Below, in pieces: positions 32,077 to 41,423 of a stretch of 64,000 nucleotides of DNA; the stretch's first letter is position 1, and each line of letters begins with the position of its first letter. Below the pieces are notes generated by a model. The model ran no database searches. It was not told the origin of the DNA and was given only the letters and a program-made list of their open reading frames with translations. Both the position numbers and the translations under genes were made by a program. Source of the DNA: Peronospora farinosa (Eukaryota > Oomycota > Peronosporomycetes > Peronosporales > Peronosporaceae); contig CANTFK010000024.1 in NCBI GenBank assembly GCA_947646735.1, positions 496,001 through 560,000 on the forward strand, given 5' to 3'.

Positions 32077-33965
32077 GTCGGATCATGATGATGTCGACAT
32101 GAAGCTGGCGCATGAGGAAGACAAGGCGAAAGGATGGCAACTGGATCAGCTGGAATGGTGTTTTCATTGGAAGGCGGCTTAAAGATCTGTTGTCAAGCGA
32201 TCCCGTTCTAAAGATTTTGAAACCGAAGTTGATTGGATCGCTACGAGGACCAATTTCAGCTCCCATTCCGACACCGAACCAGTTGGAAGCGATCCGTCGG
32301 CTTATGGAGTTGCTCCAGAACGCTGGATTCACCGCTGGAGCTTTTGACGCGCAGGTGCTGTTGGAATGCAATCTTGATCGAGTGATCCAGGCAGGGCGAT
32401 CTCCTTTTTTCGAATCTAGTCCCGCTTACTGGAGAGCGCGATCCAGTAGATCAGGCGATCCAACCGATAGTGGATATTCCAAAAGGATACTGGGTCGTCA
32501 AAAATATATGCCAGCGGAATCTGGAGGGGAGTCGGACGTCTCGATCAACATTCAGCGAATGTCACTTGGACCGGCTGGTGCAGCACATATTCGCGAACAA
32601 CTTGTACCGACCAAGGCCGAAGTGCGATCTCCAACGACCTCCGCAGCTGAAGACATGAATGTGACTGGATTAGGCCAGCTGCAGCTCGACTTTGAAGCTG
32701 CTATGAGAAAGTACGAGCAGGATCAAGCTCGCATGATCGCCAGTCGATCCGCGATCGCCACAAACACCCCAAAAGTTTGCATTTCGGATGTGGATATGGA
32801 ATCGGCCGGATCGCGTCAATCGCGATCCAATAATTACGACCTGGATGATTTGGGGCTGGAGGATCTAAGACGGCCACAAGTGGCAAGTGCAGGCGCTGTA
32901 CCTAATGGTGGACTTGTCACGCAGCGAATTCGAATGTCTGCGATCGCAGACCTGAAAGAATTTACAGGACGGGACAAGGATGAAGATCAAGCGAGAAGTT
33001 GGGTTAACAAGGCCAAGTCGGCGTTCTTACGCGATCAAGCCCCGGATGATGAAAAATGTCTAGTATTTGGTGATTTACTCACGGGGCCGGCACGAAATTG
33101 GTATAGCCAGTTAAGTCGATCCACTCGGAACTCTTGGAAGTCGTTGTTGGAGACCTTCATGATCCAGTATTGTGGATATGGTATGTCGGTCGGGAGACAA
33201 TATTACCATGCGAAGAAGCGATCTGATGAAACTCCATTGGAATATTTGTATCGGCTGAATGTGGCCGCGATCCGAGCAAAAATTCCCATTCGGGAGGAAT
33301 CGCCTTCAATTCGCCGAGAACATGTGGAACATTTCATTGGTACACTGGATGATCGCGATCTGACTAAGCAGTTGACGTTGTTACGCCTTGGAGACGCCGA
33401 TGATATGGAAGAAACTCTGCGAACATATCAACGCATGGAGGGAAGACAGTATCCGAGTGCAATGGGATCGAGCAAATTTCGTCAGCGATCTGCGTCGGCA
33501 TCCACTCCGGCACCCTCGAAACCAACTCGTGCCGTGAGAGCGATTCGTCTGGAAGGCAGTAGCAGTGAGTCAGACTCGGATATTAGTGGATCAGACGCCG
33601 AAACAGATCGACGCAACCTATGTGTGGCTACAGTACTAGATCGCGTGAAGAAATATAGTGATCAACGCGCGGGATCGGACCATTTGGATCAAGATCGCGG
33701 TCCAGATCGCGTGGTGAATCAGAAGGCTTGTACCCATTGTGGATCAAAGAAACATGATGATCGTGGATGTTGGAAGAGACTAATGTGTCAGAATTGTGGT
33801 CGCAAGGGACACCCTCCAGATAGGTGTTTTTACACCGCCTGCGGAGATGTTCATGAGAGTGGAAAGTGTCGAATGGAAGAATTCTACAACATGATACGCA
33901 AGTGGTATGTTCCAACCAAGCATGCTGGAATGCTTCCGCCGAAGGCAGAAGAAATGTTAAACTAG
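32063..33965 (+). pseudogene. E1 gag-like protein with CCHC zinc knuckle (frameshift near 32140-32175)
   Basis: The start ATG at 32063 (MKAPESDHDD) matches the E2 gag start (MKAPGNTK), but this frame stops near 32176; the rest is open from 32112 to 33965 (617 aa). Capsid-like helices occupy about residues 280-430 of that frame (DLKEFTGRDKDEDQARSW, DEKCLVFGDLLTGPARNWY, ETPLEYLYRLNVAAIRAK), as in E2. Near the end is the zinc knuckle MCQNCGRKGHPPDRC (CX2CX4HX4C) and a second Cys/His group (CTHCGSKKHDDRGC). Confidence 0.75.
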
Positions 33966-34900
33966 AACGCTCGCCAGGTTGGAATCTGGTACGAGCCGAG
34001 AGTTCTAGGCTCTGCGTTTATTCATTTGTGGAAAGAAGATCGACAGATCAGGGCGTTAACACTTGGATCGACCCGATTAATACATGTGAAGATTCAAAAT
34101 TTCTGCGTTCAATATCAAGCGTCGTAAGAGTTGATGAATATGCCCGATCGCCTGCGAAAATGGAGCTCGACTTAGCACCAGGTGAATCACGGGGGTATTG
34201 TAAATATCATACCCCAGGAAAATGGTTCAAGCAAGCCAAGGCAACGGGCAAGATCAACAATAAAAAGGCGACTATGTTGTTTGATTCTGGAGCCGAAGTC
34301 TCAATCGTCGACACCACCTTTGCTCGTAAGGTAGGATGTGTTATTGACGAGAGCCAGAGGCAAGAATGTGTTGGGATTGGTGAGAACACATACATGACGG
34401 ATGATCGTACAAGAATCAAGATCACGCTGAATGGATCGCTAGTCTATTATTTCGATGCTTGGGTAGGAGATCAAGTAGGTAAAGACGCGATCCTAGGAAT
34501 GGATTTCATGGTCGCAGCTGGAATACGCCTGGATTCAGCAGATGGGACACTTGGTTTGCCTGATGAGGTCAGGATACTTCTGAATGGACGAAGACCTCCT
34601 TACCGGGCGACCACACAAGCGACCACAATTCCAGATCAATATGTGGTGATCCTAGTGGGTAAATCGACTGAAGTGAAGATCGGAGTTAGTCCTCCTAAAG
34701 CCAAGATCTGGGCGAGGGATAAGTGGGTACCTACAGTAACTACGGGACCGGGTCAGATCAAGTATCTACAGCTGACTAATATCGGCGATCAAGAAGTGAC
34801 TTTAAGTCATGGACCGCCATTAGGTTGGTGGATGGTCGTTGATATGATACCTCGGTCCCCGGGGTATGTTTCGGTGGGATCGCGTCGGTATAACGAATAA
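33866..34900 (+). CDS. E1 aspartic protease region
   Basis: An open frame that overlaps the end of gag in another frame, suggesting frameshift expression. The retropepsin active site is LFDSGAEVSIVDTTFARKVG near residue 140, followed by DAILGMDFMVAAGI, the second family motif. The homologue in E2 has DTGA at the same place. It ends at a TAA at 34898-34900, after which the pol frame is interrupted. Confidence 0.75.
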   Translation: MSNGRILQHDTQVVCSNQACWNASAEGRRNVKLERSPGWNLVRAESSRLCVYSFVERRSTDQGVNTWIDPINTCEDSKFLRSISSVVRVDEYARSPAKMELDLAPGESRGYCKYHTPGKWFKQAKATGKINNKKATMLFDSGAEVSIVDTTFARKVGCVIDESQRQECVGIGENTYMTDDRTRIKITLNGSLVYYFDAWVGDQVGKDAILGMDFMVAAGIRLDSADGTLGLPDEVRILLNGRRPPYRATTQATTIPDQYVVILVGKSTEVKIGVSPPKAKIWARDKWVPTVTTGPGQIKYLQLTNIGDQEVTLSHGPPLGWWMVVDMIPRSPGYVSVGSRRYNE

Positions 34901-36063
34901 CAGACATTAGCGTTTGAAGCGACAACGGATCGAGAAGAAGAACCACTGGAGGAGTATACCGGACCGCTAGTGGATCATCCTTCGTACACTATACCGAAGA
35001 GGATCTTAACACACTCAAAAGAGGAAGCAGAAGAAAGGACTACGGAAACGGTGAAACTCATGACACGATCCAATGATGAATGCGATGCGATAAGATAAAT
35101 CGGGGGAAACAATGTAGAAGATCTGGTGATCGAAGATGGAAGTGAACAACTAGCGCAATCTCCATGGGTGATCAATGCGATCAGAGGGATGTCAAATGTC
35201 GATCACGCGCAAGGGCCGTGGGGTGAAGAAAGTTACACTCGCAATAACTACGCAAATAAATCTATGGAGCGCGATCCGACAATTAATGACTGCGATCTGG
35301 CTGATCTGGCAATCAATGACCCCGATACAACAATTAATAACCGCGATCTGGCTGATCTGGCAATCAATGACCCCGATCTGACAACTAATGACCGCGATCT
35401 AGCCGATCCAGATAGTTGATGACCGCGATTTGGCCGATCTGGATCGCGATGACCGCGATGTGGTCGATTTCGGTAGTTGATGACCGCGATCTGGCCGATC
35501 TGGATCGCGATCTGCGAGAACAAGAGCAAGCTAGTGATACTAGGACTATCAACGACGAATGTATTCTAGCCGGAGGAAGTGTAAAGATGAAGCCTGAAGA
35601 CTCGATGTATTATCACGAGAGTGGTGAGCTGTATGCTGAAGATGTGGATCAACATATGGCTGTCTTGCCTGAGATTGTGTCATCCACCGAAGAAGTCACG
35701 ATTTTGATATCCAAGTGGGCGATCCGGGAGTTCCTTTAACCAAGGACCAAGAAGGTCTACGGCAATTGATTTGGGCGAACCGACACTTACTCATCGGCAA
35801 AGGAAATGCGCTTCCTCCCGCAGCTCGAGGAGCAGTATGTGATATCGATGTTAATGGAGCACACCCTATCGCACGACGAGTACGACCGGTCGCTCCCAAA
35901 TTTCGCGAGAAGTTAGCTGACTTGATCAAAGGATTACTATCAGCCAGGATTATCCAGCCGTCGACATCACCATGGGCTTCGCCGATTGTGGTAATCATAA
36001 AAAAGAATGGTGTCGACATCCGGTTATGTATTGACTATCGGCGGGTGAGTCAACTCACGAGAT
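34901..36063 (+). pseudogene. E1 protease-RT linker and truncated reverse transcriptase
   Basis: The frame continues with several stops and shifts through a linker. From 35715 the start of a Ty3/gypsy reverse transcriptase is open: GKGNALPPAARGAVCDIDV, FREKLADLIKGLLSARIIQP, SPWASPIVVIIKKNGVDIRL, CIDYRRVSQL. It stops abruptly at 36063 where the E2 LTR begins; the palm, YxDD, RNase H and integrase parts are not in the window. Confidence 0.75.
35289..35402 (+). repeat. 51-bp minisatellite in the E1 protease-RT linker
   Basis: Units start at 35289, 35340 and 35391 (51 bp each; 17 codons, core DRDLADLAINDP). It is followed by related shorter units to about 35520. All units carry GATC or CGATC motifs. 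Confidence 0.85.
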
Positions 36064-37079
36064 TGTGGTGGAGTGGGTTCTCAAAATTGTATGATGAGAC
36101 CCCAAACCACTCACTGTGCCGGACTGCCGACTGTCGGAGGGGGTGCCCCGATGCCGCGTATGAACCTTCTCTCACCTTGTGTACCCGTCGGCTGGCGGGT
36201 TGCACTCTTCGGAGGACTTGGTGACGATGTAGATGTCTGCCTTGAGGGAGGTAGACCTGGGGGGCCCCGAGTGGATATGCTTCACTCGGTGGGCCGGTAG
36301 GTGGCCACTCGATCGACCTTGTCGAGAGTGGACTTAGAGCCAAATTCTTCAGGGGCGCTTGTCGTCCCTGGCCTTTTCCTTCTGTTTCAGGGGGTATTAA
36401 CCACCTGACCTTTACGTTGCTCCCGGACCTTGAGGTGAGGGAGACCGCTTCCGATAGCGGGTCTTGGGGGGTGTTGCTACTCGAACGAGCTCACAGGCCA
36501 AATATATCCTGGAGCTCTATTCGCCCTTGAACTTCGCTACGCAACTGTCTTCGACGGGGGGCCAAAATATATCCCTTCCCGGAACAGTGAGTAACTCAGA
36601 ACAAGTCCTTCTTGGGTGACGGAGTCGTGCCACGTAGATCGCAAATTGAGTAGTATTTAATATAGTCCTATCCTTTTAACTCCTTTACTCTATCCTTGCC
36701 TGAAGCTCTGATTCCTTGCGTCGACTAGTCTGATCCTTGTATTAACTGGTCCGGAGTGGCTGAACCCCGAGGGGCCGAGGTCGACCAATGAAGGACCGGG
36801 TCAACCAACGAGGGACCGGGTCGACCGATGAGGGACCGGGTCTACCAACGAGGGGCCAGGTCGATCAATGAGCGGCCATGATCAACTCCCTTTGGTACCG
36901 GTTAACCGGTACCCTGATACTGATTTTTCTTCGGCGGATCCTGCGGATTGTCCTCCACCAACGGTCGCTCCCCTTCGAGGCCCCTGTCTCTCTGGTCCCC
37001 TGTCCCTGACCCACGGCCTATACTCCGAATCCAACTGGAGTCTGGGACCTCCCCATCACAAAATTAGCACTTCACCACA
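36064..37079 (-). repeat. 3' LTR of E2
   Basis: 1,016 bp, in element orientation starting TGTGGTGAAG and ending CTCCACCACA. Only about eight small differences from the 5' LTR outside a ~20-bp minisatellite at 36777-36870 (unit ending gaggGACCGGG, containing GGTCGACC), which has fewer units here. Confidence 0.93.
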
Positions 37080-37090
37080 GCCGCCCCCTG
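37080..37090 (-). other. Polypurine tract of E2
   Basis: On the minus strand the purine-rich CAGGGGGCGGC directly precedes the 3' LTR start TGTGGTG, the expected place for plus-strand priming. Confidence 0.6.
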
Positions 37091-37666
37091 CACTTGCTCA
37101 ACCGTACAACGGATTGAGCACGCGCATGTCTTCACTTCCTTCGTCACGTAGGTCCTTTACTGTCCCCTTTGTTTCTCATCCATCTCTAACTCGTGTCTGT
37201 CCAGCCATGTCTTCCCCTGGTTCTGACCCACCGCATGCTGACCCACCGTCCGCTGATCCACCGTCTGAAGAGCCGACCTCGGTCGCCCCAGCGCCTTCAA
37301 TCGCCCCTGGTTCTACCCTTCCATCTGCTGACCCACCGTCCGCTGACCCACCGTCTAAAGAGCCGACTTCGATCGCCGTCGCGCCTTCGGGTGCCTCTCC
37401 ATGTAGAGAGGTGTCCTTGGCCGACCTTCCCGGGCCGGTGTCTTCGCCGTTGAGTGCTGCTGAAACTGTTGTCGTTCACAGCTCTCCTGTTTTTGCGCAT
37501 CTCGGATCTTACCCATCCGGAGTTGTTGTACCACATCTTCTTGCATGACCTATCCCGATATTCTGACAGGGAACCGTGATCTCGTCACCGCAGATACCTT
37601 GACCGACTGACCCCGGTCTCTAGGGACCAACACCTCTGGCAGCCGATTGATTGTTTCTAGACCTGA
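37091..37666 (-). pseudogene. E2 remnant of the RNase H-integrase linker plus minisatellite
   Basis: Downstream of the RNase H stop the minus strand still reads RLPEVLVPRDRG, VSAVTRSR and QEDVVQQLRMGKIRDAQKQE across two stops, which looks like the linker that precedes integrase in related elements. It then changes to non-coding sequence with a repeat at 37215-37365 (unit with TGACCCACCGTCCGC). No HHCC or DDE integrase motif is present. Confidence 0.55.
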
Positions 37667-38698
37667 CTACTCTCCTCTTGGTATCGACTCGACCCCTTGC
37701 TGCTGATGTAAAGCTGTACTGGCCAACTGGTCTGCGCTCTGATTCCAGTCTCGTTTCACATGTAGGACTGCATGGGTGGGCCACGACTGGAGCTTACTCA
37801 ACGCCTTGGCCCGCAACGGGGATAGACCTGAGGCTTTGCATTCAATCTCTCCACGCATCTGTCTTGCAACCAGATTGGAGTCTCCACAAATAATCAAACG
37901 CCGTCGCTCCATTGGCTCCAACAGGTCAAAACCCAGTAACATGCCCTCATATTCAGCTTCATTCACCGTAGACTTGTCGAGATATTTCGATGCAGCTGCG
38001 ACTATAGTCCATGCAGGAAGTCTCCACACAATAGCGCTGCAAGCACCTCCCCCTTGTTTCACCCGGGCCGACCCATCGAAACTCATCACATACAGCTCTT
38101 CATTTAGTTCCACTGTGGGCGTCGGTAGGTCGACCACTTTCCTGGATTGCTTCTTGGGAGCAATTGACGACAGAATTGAGTCCACATTCTCTCGAGGCGT
38201 GATGCTGGCTGCTAACGCCCCCAGTACCTGGTCCTCGCCTTTCTTGCATTTCACAATCTCCAAAGTCCACTGTGACAACAGAGCGGTCCAGTTTCCTAAG
38301 CGACCTTGCAACCCCGAAGACTTCACTAGCCAGTCTAGTGTAGAATGCCTCGTCAGAACCTTGAGAGGTCGGGTGACCAACATCGTGAAGCAAGTTTCCA
38401 ATATTCGTAACAACACCAACACTTCCTTTTCCACTGTGCTATAGTTCACCTCGTTTGACTTGAGGGTTCGTCTCGTAAACATTACCGGCATATACAGGCC
38501 GTCGTAATTCTGCACCAACGACGCCGAGATAGCCCAATCACTTGCGTAGACAATGATGACCGCCTCTCTAGCCGGGTCGAAATGTCGTAGGATGGGCGCC
38601 GTAGCAATCTTGTTCTTGAGCATGGCAAACGCTACTTGTACCTTCGACCATTTTTCTTCGTCGTCTTCCTGGGCCGCCACTTCCTCGTTAGCCTTCAA
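37667..38698 (-). CDS. E2 dual RNase H region: degenerate gypsy RNase H followed by a second RNase H
   Basis: A 343-aa frame. The first domain (about residues 35-150) aligns with the gypsy RNase H of E4 but the catalytic Asp positions are lost: IIVYASDWA against VVCDASDFA, and VLTRHSTL against LYTDHASL; the Glu of VEKEVL remains. After a linker, a second RNase H begins near residue 200 with an intact D-E-D-D set: MSFDGSAR, NEAEYEGM, CGDSNLV, NQSADQLAS. This second type resembles the archaeal/plant-like RNase H acquired by some LTR elements. The domain would degrade the RNA strand during reverse transcription. Confidence 0.8.
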   Translation of the reverse strand: MKANEEVAAQEDDEEKWSKVQVAFAMLKNKIATAPILRHFDPAREAVIIVYASDWAISASLVQNYDGLYMPVMFTRRTLKSNEVNYSTVEKEVLVLLRILETCFTMLVTRPLKVLTRHSTLDWLVKSSGLQGRLGNWTALLSQWTLEIVKCKKGEDQVLGALAASITPRENVDSILSSIAPKKQSRKVVDLPTPTVELNEELYVMSFDGSARVKQGGGACSAIVWRLPAWTIVAAASKYLDKSTVNEAEYEGMLLGFDLLEPMERRRLIICGDSNLVARQMRGEIECKASGLSPLRAKALSKLQSWPTHAVLHVKRDWNQSADQLASTALHQQQGVESIPRGE

Positions 38699-39456
38699 TT
38701 TGCACCTCCAAGCGTGAAATCCACCTTTTTCAGTTCATAGAGGATCGACGCGTATATGGCATAATCTTCGATGTACCTGCTGTAGTAATTTAGGCTTCCT
38801 AGAAAGGACTGCATAGCCTTCAGCGTTGTCGGTAGAGGTAGGTCGACCAAAGACTGAAGATCTTTTAGGTGGGCCTCTAGTCCCCCTTTGGAAACTCGAT
38901 GTCCAAGATACTCGACCTTCCGACATCCCCACGTACTCTTGACGGCACTGACCGACAAATTCCAATAGTCACACACGTCTAGCAGCCGCTCCACTTTCTG
39001 GCATAATACGTCCCACGATTCGGCCGGAACAAGTATGTCGTCAATTTATGATCGTCGACCCAATACAGAGAGGCCCGATTTTGCATCGGGTTCCCCTGTT
39101 GCGAACAAATCCTCTGTTTCCTCTGTGGCCGCCCCTGGCGAAATCCGTAAGAATCCATATAACGCATTATCCAACAGCCTTTGATATATCTGAGGCGCAT
39201 TCTTAAGCCCAAAAGGCATCCGAAGCCATTCAAATAATCCCAGTGGAGTAACGAAAGCTGAGATTAGTCTCGCCCTTTCGGTCATACTGACGACCCAAAA
39301 ACCACTCGCCATATCAAGAGAACAGTACCATAAAGCTCCGTCCAAGTCTTCCAGTAATTCGTTAATCAACGGCATCGGGTATACCATGAGCTGGGTGAGA
39401 TCATTCACCAACCGATAGTCGATACACAATCGAATATCGACCCCATTCTTCTTCAC
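38695..39456 (-). pseudogene. E2 reverse transcriptase core (nonsense and frame breaks)
   Basis: Palm and finger motifs: KKNGVDIRLCIDYRLVNDL, FEWLRMPFGLKNAP, then LGRRS followed by a TAA at 39046-39048, then IDDILVPAES. The stop occupies the position of the Tyr in the YxDD active site. The thumb region follows (KVEYLGHRVSKGG, FLGSLNYYSRYIED) and a shift at about 38695 leads into RNase H. This copy cannot make an intact enzyme. Confidence 0.8.
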
Positions 39457-40711
39457 GATAATCGCAATTGGGCTGGCCCATGGCGAGGTGGAAGGCTGAG
39501 TGATCTTTTGCCGATAACAGTCCCTTGATCAGGTCGGACAACTTCTCTCTGAATTGAGGGGCCACCTTCCGTACACGTTGCGCGATCGGTCTTGCGTTCC
39601 CTACATCGATATCGCATATCGCTCCTCGGGCGGCCGGGGGTAAGGCGTTACCTTTACCCATCAGCAGATGTCGTTTCTTCCATATTATTTGTCGCAACCG
39701 CTCCACCTCTTCGGGAGTGTTCCCATATGGATCAGGAATCTGTATATCTTCTAACGCAATGCCTTCAGATGAGGGGTCCACTTCCGGTACGACCGCCCAC
39801 CCTGGCCTTATGTCCTCGGCCCAAAGTTCCCCACTCTCGAAAGAACACACCTGGTCATCTGCCTGTAACAAGTCTACCAGTTTGGCTTCCTTCTCATTGG
39901 TGGTGGTCACTGCATGTAGGTCTTCTTTAGCTACACTCCGCTCTTGGGCGGTCCCCTCCTGCCAATTCACCCTCTCTTCGCACGGTTGTTCTTCTCTGTC
40001 AGGTACCGGTTGGTGCGTTATATTCATCATTGGGGTTGGGGCCTGCGGTCGCTGTAAGATGTGTGACGGAGCCTTATACTCTGGTCTCTCCACTAGTGGC
40101 CCCTCTTCCTCTTCCGTTGGGTCGACCTGATGGTCGACTTGGTCGGTAGTAGATTCATAAGCCAGATTTAGCCATTCCGCATATCTTCGAGAGCCTACCG
40201 AGACAAACCCTGGCGTTCTCGGAACTTGCTCCCTAGTCAACCACATACCTACCTTGGTATCTTCATGCAATGTTAAGGGGCGAGGGCTGACATTGGTTAT
40301 CTTCAAAATCGGTCGACGTCCTATCCCTTGTATCATGGTGGTCATCCATCGTTCGCCTCTCGTGACCCACAATTTCCACTGTTCTGAGGTCGACCTTTTG
40401 AGAGGCACTTCCGTACATCCTCCAACGGATATCTGTACATACCGACCCAATTTCACATCCGATACTCGCGTATTATACAGTGTCCTTCGCCCAGTCAACT
40501 GTACCCTGACCTCATCGGGGAGGCAAAGAGTTCCGTCGGCCAAGTCTAACCGGATACCGGCTGGGAACATGAATTCCATCCCCAAAATTGCATCTTGGCC
40601 TACCATAGGGCCTACCCACACCTTAAAGATGTACACCAAGTTCCCATTCAGAGTGACCTTGATGCGAGTGCGCCCTCCGTGGTGTATACGGCTTCCCCAA
40701 TACCAATACAT
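39401..40711 (-). pseudogene. E2 protease C-terminal part, linker and start of reverse transcriptase
   Basis: A 436-aa frame starting within the protease domain (QDAILGMEFMFPAGI), a hydrophilic linker, and the RT start GKGNALPPAARGAICDIDV and FREKLSDLIKGLLSAK. A frame change near 39505 separates it from the RT core, since the following DHSAFHLAMGQ is out of frame with the homologous segment of E1. Confidence 0.7.
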
Positions 40712-41175
40712 TCTTGTCGTTCACTTTCATCAATTTGGCAGCCTACCTTACGAGCAAAGGCGATATCCAGAATGGATATCTCGGCACCAGTATCGAACAA
40801 CAAATTTGCATGGTCGTTGTTGACCTTTCCAGAGGCTTTCGCTTGCCTGAACCATTTAGTAGGGGCGTGGTATTTCCAGTACCCCCTAGACTCGCCTGGC
40901 AATAAGTCCAACTCCATTACTGAACTTTCTCGAACAAAATTATTAGGCTCATTCAAAGAAGCAACATGGACCACAGGGTAATTTCCAATCTTCGATATAT
41001 TTCCAATCTTAACTGGAATACCCGTCTCCTCCTTGGGCTGTTTCTCCACATATGCAAAGATGCAACAATTAGAACGCTCGGCTCGTACCAGATTCCAACC
41101 TGGCGAGCGTCCTAATTTGCCATCTTCTCGAGTTTCTCCGGGAACATCCCTGCATGCTTGGCTGGGTTGTACCAT
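40648..41175 (-). pseudogene. E2 aspartic protease N-terminal part
   Basis: The retropepsin active site LLFDTGAEISILDIAFARKVG near residue 130 is in a different frame from the protease C-terminal part, so at least one frame break divides the domain. An upstream segment resembles the start of the E1 protease ORF (GRSPGWNLVRAE). Confidence 0.7.
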
Positions 41176-41303
41176 TGACGGAACAAATTATAGAACTCCT
41201 CCATCTGGCACTTCCCAATCTCGTGAATCTCTCCACAACCCCGGCACACAAACAGGCAGCGATCTGATGGGTGACCCTTCCTTCCACAGCGGTCGCAGGT
41301 CAA
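41112..41303 (-). pseudogene. E2 zinc knuckle fragment of gag
   Basis: A 63-aa frame with MTCDRCGRKGHPSDRC (CX2CX4HX4C) and QMEEFYNLFRQWYNPAKHAG, equivalent to the gag C-terminus of E1. It is frame-shifted relative to the main gag ORF. Confidence 0.7.
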
Positions 41304-41423
41304 TCTTTTCCAGCAATTCAGATCTCCATGTTTCTTGGACCCGCAATATGCACATCTCGTGTTGGGGTCGCTGATGATGGGCCGGGTCGCTGGTCTACTG
41401 CCTGGCGATGTTGGTCGGCCTCT

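Noticed and set aside
36868..37548. 226-aa Pro/Ser-rich plus-strand ORF across the E2 3' LTR edge
   Set aside because: It spans LTR and minisatellite sequence and has no motif; the LTR part occurs again at 44483 without the rest.
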